Position numbers and translations under genes: made by a program. Positions 8,171 to 10,621 of a stretch of 10,621 bases of DNA are shown piece by piece (the stretch's first letter is position 1; each line of letters starts with the position of its first letter). Below the pieces are notes generated by a model that saw only the letters and a list, made by a program, of their open reading frames with translations, was not told the DNA's origin and made no database searches. This DNA comes from Funneliformis mosseae (taxonomy: Eukaryota; Glomeromycota; Glomeromycetes; Glomerales; Glomeraceae): NCBI GenBank assembly GCA_910592005.1, contig CAJVPP010003835.1, forward strand, positions 1-10,621. The letters run 5' to 3'.

Positions 8171-8172
<2 letters not shown>
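7823..8172. other. Intergenic sequence with splice-like signals and short repeats
   Basis: A perfect 8-bp inverted repeat (AAAGGATT, loop TATCT, AATCCTTT) occupies 7825-7845, just before the minus-strand ORF start. GTCATTTG-type repeats occur at 7880-7905. A pyrimidine tract ending in CAG near 7977 is followed 25 bases later by AAG|GTAAGG, and another TTTTTTTTAG ends near 8110. These look like exon borders, but the enclosed stretches encode nothing I can identify. Confidence 0.4.
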
Positions 8173-8203
<31 letters not shown>

Positions 8204-8481
8204 TTCAGATTAAATTTAAGCCAATCATTTTATTTGTTTGTTTTTTTTTTACTTTCTCTTCCAAAAATATAGCAGTGATTGTTCCCATTTCGGCCCCTTC
8301 AATACATAATACAAAAATATTTTTCTACTTATCAGAAATCTTTTTTATATTAAATATTTAATTTTATTTTATAATAAACAAAAAAATAATACGATATATA
8401 TATTACTGTATTGATAATAATTAAAATGATAGTAACCAAATGACAAGTCATTTGTCATTTATAATTTGAGGTCATTTGTCG
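7880..8481. repeat. Repeated GTCATTTGTCATTT-type motif at two sites
   Basis: ATGTCATTTGAATCATTTGT at 7879-7898 and AAATGACAAGTCATTTGTCA at 8438-8457, followed by GTCATTTGTC at 8471-8480, share the core (G)TCATTTG in direct and inverted orientation. The two clusters lie about 560 bp apart. They could be ends of a small nonautonomous element or simply locally amplified short repeats; no clean terminal inverted repeat or target duplication could be defined. Confidence 0.4.
8173..8202. repeat. Homopolymer run of 30 T
   Basis: An uninterrupted run of T, flanked on the right by GTTCAG. It could be a retroposed poly(A) tail read on the other strand, an extreme pyrimidine tract, or simple slippage. 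Length in the assembly may be inaccurate. Confidence 0.9.
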
Positions 8482-9034
8482 TTCCTAATCTTTTAATTGT
8501 CATGATTAAAACTATTAAAACAAGTTTTGACCCAATAATGTAATTTGTATGGCAGATAAAGGAAAAATCGTTTTTAGAGTAACAGATCAGATTTAACGAA
8601 TTAGACGGTAAATTTATCATAAAAGATTTATACAAAGAAAAAATTTTATAAAATTTTATAAAATTTATAAACCATACCTATCTGGGCATACAATATTTCG
8701 GCAAGGAAACCTAATTCAAGCTGTTTTTTTTTGTACCAATTCTTTTACCATAATAATTCATTTTTGCTTCTAATTTTGATGCATCCAAGAAATCATTTAC
8801 GATTCATATTGCTACATCGGAAGAACATGTTTCTTCCAATGCTGTTAATACTCATCATTGCTCCTAGTGGTGTTCATAATTCTACACAATTAATAAAATT
8901 AGTAAGGCACAAATAATGAAAAGTATTTGATCTTTAGCTACATTGCAATTATACTCTTTTGTATTTCTATATTCAAAGTGTGGCACGTATAAATAGCTAA
9001 GCTAATTTGATTTGAAATACAGTACATTTTATTA
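8203..9034. other. AT-rich intergenic region with weak coding scraps
   Basis: No intact gene is supported. A plus-strand stretch at 8757-8867 is open for 36 codons and reads protein-like (FASNFDASKKSFTIHIATSE, then EHVSSNAVNTHHC) but has no start, has a stop upstream and ends at TAG. A different frame over the same bases, 8731-8916, is open for 61 codons but is rich in L, I and F and lacks an ATG start. A short ATG frame at 8549-8596 (MADKGKIVFRVTDQI) ends after 15 codons. These may be fragments of one decayed gene. Two TACTGTA-type motifs lie at 8404-8410 and 9018-9024. Confidence 0.4.
8641..8670. repeat. Short tandem repeat, about three copies of AAATTTTATA
   Basis: Two exact 10-bp units are followed by a third, imperfect one. 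This is simple-sequence DNA without coding meaning. Confidence 0.85.
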
Positions 9035-9175
9035 TCTAATAGACATTATTCGGAAGTGCAATTGATGAAACTTGACGTTGAATTGCGAAATTTTAAATAC
9101 TTTAACAGCTTCATCAGGATCTTTATTGATTTGATAGCGTTTACAAAAACATATAAAATAATTTGAGTCCACTAT
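9035..9175 (-). pseudogene. Possible Sel1-like repeat remnant
   Basis: On the minus strand 47 codons are open between two TAA stops (9176-9178 and 9032-9034), without an ATG near the start. The middle, YQINKDPDEAVKVFKIS (about 9136-9086), resembles the second half of a Sel1-like repeat, whose consensus has a conserved (N)KD, then an acidic or helical EA and an aromatic K-rich helix. Sel1-repeat proteins form alpha-solenoid scaffolds and are very numerous in arbuscular mycorrhizal fungi, often together with kinase domains. Only one partial repeat is visible and the flanks are not Sel1-like, so at best this is a broken fragment. It lies opposite in strand to the kinase pseudogene next to it, so it is not simply its missing tail. 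Confidence 0.3.
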
Positions 9176-9379
9176 TTACTAAGCTCATATGATCATGTTA
9201 ACACCAATTTTTAATTCAAAATTAACTTTAATAAATTTTAAGTACTGTCTGACGAGGATAACCCTGTATTAATTAGAATTGTATACTATTGGATTCAACT
9301 ATAAATAGTTGTGCTACGAGATTTGCGTTAACTGGTACTACCAAATATTCAAGCAAAATTTAAACAAAACAAAACGGAA
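9176..9379. other. Upstream flank of the kinase pseudogene
   Basis: AT-rich sequence without a supported feature. A frame at 9309-9515 on the plus strand runs through its end into the kinase N-lobe; the part before about 9417 does not resemble a kinase and may be chance or a degraded N-terminal region. Confidence 0.4.
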
Positions 9380-9549
9380 ATGTCAGATATCCTTGAAAAA
9401 TCAAATTTTTATATCGAATGGTCATTATGAATATTCGGACTTCTTCAATTTACAACCATTAGGAAATGGTTTTTTTTTGGAAATGTTGTATTTTTGCTTT
9501 GAAATCTTTCAATAACGATATAATAACTTTGAAAGAAGTTGTAAATGAG

Positions 9550-9615
9550 GTAAGATAATTATACTCGGTTAAAATATTAACAAAATTAAAATTAAAATTA
9601 TCATTCTTTATATAG
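9550..9615 (+). other. Relic intron 1 of the kinase pseudogene
   Basis: Donor GAG|GTAAGA and acceptor TTTATATAG|AT bracket 66 bp, including a small AAATTA tandem repeat near 9582-9600. The frame does not join correctly across it (one base is missing for the expected ...VNE-KLHKR), adding to the decay. Confidence 0.65.
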
Positions 9616-9957
9616 ATAAATTACATAAAAGAGTTGATTTCATCCAAATATTCTGCGATTTTGTGGGATCACAAAAGGAGGAACTGATAGACATTGGGGA
9701 GATAATTACTAAATTTTTGACGAATATGTTAAATTAATTTATTTATCTCCGTTTTTATTGTTTTTATGAATAGCAAGTGCACTTCATCAAATAAACTAGT
9801 GCTCTTTAGTTTGGAATATGCTGACAATGGAACATTAAATGCTTACTTAAATAAACATTTTAACGACCTTGATTAGAATGATAAATATCAGCTAGCTTTT
9901 CAATTGTCAAGTGCAGTAGAATGTATACACGATTGTGATATTGTTCATTGCGATTTG

Positions 9958-10034
9958 GTAACTATTAATCTTTTATATTAATTTATTTTATCGACTTTGA
10001 ATAATTAAATATTTTCTTCATTAATTAAATATAA
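9958..10034 (+). other. Relic intron of the kinase pseudogene with lost acceptor
   Basis: Coding similarity stops after ...HCDL (to 9957) at GTAACT and resumes at 10035 with HAENILVNQ. The two bases before the resumed exon are AA, not AG, so the expected acceptor appears destroyed by a G-to-A change at 10034. Confidence 0.65.
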
Positions 10035-10362
10035 CATGCGGAAAATATACTTGTAAATCAGAAAATTATTAAATTGGCAGATTTTGGTTTATCCAAAAAA
10101 ATTGAAGAGTCAAAAAATGCATTAAATGTATTTGGTTTATTACCTTATATGGATCCAAAAATTTTAGATAGAAATAATAAGAATTACAGATTAAATAAAA
10201 ATCCGATGTCTATAGTATTGGAATCTTGATGTGGCAAATTTCAAGTGGGTATCAACCATTTAAGGGTCTTTATTACGATGAATGTTTAACTCTGTCTATA
10301 TTAAATGGAATGAGAGAAAAAATTATCAACGAAACTCCACCTGAATAGTAATCTATATCAAG

Positions 10363-10426
10363 GTAATTAATATAAATTACAATCTTTACTTTGAAAAATG
10401 TTTTTAACCCTATTTGTTTCAATTAG
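10363..10426 (+). other. Relic last intron of the kinase pseudogene
   Basis: Donor CAAG|GTAATT and acceptor TTTCAATTAG|AATGTTGG bracket 64 bp. Joining them gives Q-E-C-W, the conserved CW motif of the kinase C-lobe, so this intron would still splice in frame locally. Confidence 0.7.
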
Positions 10427-10621
10427 AATGTTGGAAATACGAAATTGATGAACGTCCAGATATAAAAAAAGTCGTTTCAACTCTTAAATCAATTATTTCT
10501 TTTGATAACGGTGAAATGATTGATTCTGATCTTATTGAAGTTACAGTAGTGGCGGAAAAAACTGGCAGTAAATGAAAATTCATTTACTCGATCACTATTT
10601 ATTAAAATCGTTCGAAACTTA

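Larger units (their letters stand above)
9380..10575 (+). pseudogene. Decayed protein kinase gene (tyrosine-kinase-like family)
   Basis: The kinase order can be read in pieces in changing frames: NGHYEYSDFFNLQPLGNG (9417 on), GNVV, FALKSFNNDIITLKEVVNE with the ATP-binding lysine (9493-9549), KLHKRVDF, HPNILRFCGITK (9641 on), LEYADNGTLNAYL, AVECIHDCDIVHCDL, ENILVNQKIIKLADFGLS (DFG at 10080-10088), [29 protein letters not shown], and CWKYEIDERPDI near the end at TGA 10573-10575. Splice signals remain at 9550-9615 and 10363-10426. Lesions include frame changes near 9417, 9470-9495 (with loss of the segment after the glycine loop) and 9640, TAG at 9874-9876 in place of a Trp codon, HRD changed to HCD (9946-9954), AA instead of AG at the acceptor 10033-10034, a one-base loss near 10200, and a two-base loss near 10346. 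No functional kinase can be made. The ATG at 9380 (MSDILEKS) is a possible original start. Some single-base indels might be assembly errors, but the nonsense and splice changes are substitutions. Confidence 0.88.

Noticed and set aside
8731..8916. 61-codon plus-strand frame rich in L, I and F
   Set aside because: No ATG at its start, and another frame over the same bases looks more protein-like, so this is probably a shadow.
1..10621. CRISPR array, tRNA or rRNA genes
   Set aside because: No regularly spaced repeats and no cloverleaf or rRNA signature seen by eye on either strand.

Overview
The window looks like nuclear DNA of a fungus, most likely an arbuscular mycorrhizal fungus of the Rhizophagus type. 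Noncoding DNA is very AT-rich and full of poly(dA:dT) tracts. Genes carry short introns of about 65-80 bp with GT...AG borders. The recognisable families are BTB-BACK-TLDc proteins, a tyrosine-kinase-like protein kinase and a probable Sel1-repeat scrap, which are strongly expanded in those genomes. The organism is inferred from content, not from a marker gene.

The core is a head-to-head pair of intact two-exon genes. Each encodes a BTB/POZ-BACK-TLDc protein: 476 aa on the minus strand (3259-4760) and 470 aa on the plus strand (5190-6683). Both are interrupted by one phase-2 intron at the same place, just before the conserved YIYTG of the BTB domain, so they are paralogues. They share a 429-bp intergenic region that probably holds a bidirectional promoter, with a poly(dA:dT) tract next to each start codon and a CpG-rich patch between. 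By family knowledge such proteins may act as Cullin-3 ubiquitin-ligase adaptors; the TLDc domain is linked to oxidative-stress protection and V-ATPase control. The specific role here is unknown.

The right end (about 9380-10575) carries a decayed protein kinase gene. Its kinase motifs and intron positions are still readable, but it has several frameshifts, an in-frame TAG, a lost splice acceptor and an HRD-to-HCD change. Just left of it, on the other strand, is a possible Sel1-repeat remnant.

The left end (1-3240) and the middle (6700-9030) are gene-poor. They contain a possible solo LTR (about 2250-2800, minus), a moderately GC-rich block that looks like a dispersed repeat (about 6930-7310), simple repeats, and several short protein-like reading frames that are broken or too short to call genes. 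The most interesting are a signal-peptide-bearing frame on the minus strand near 806-1054 and a 58-codon ORF on the minus strand at 7646-7822 that continues past two TAG codons. I found no tRNA, rRNA, CRISPR array or complete mobile element. No clear new biological system is visible; the candidates for novelty are the divergent pair with its shared promoter and the decayed secreted-peptide-like frame.
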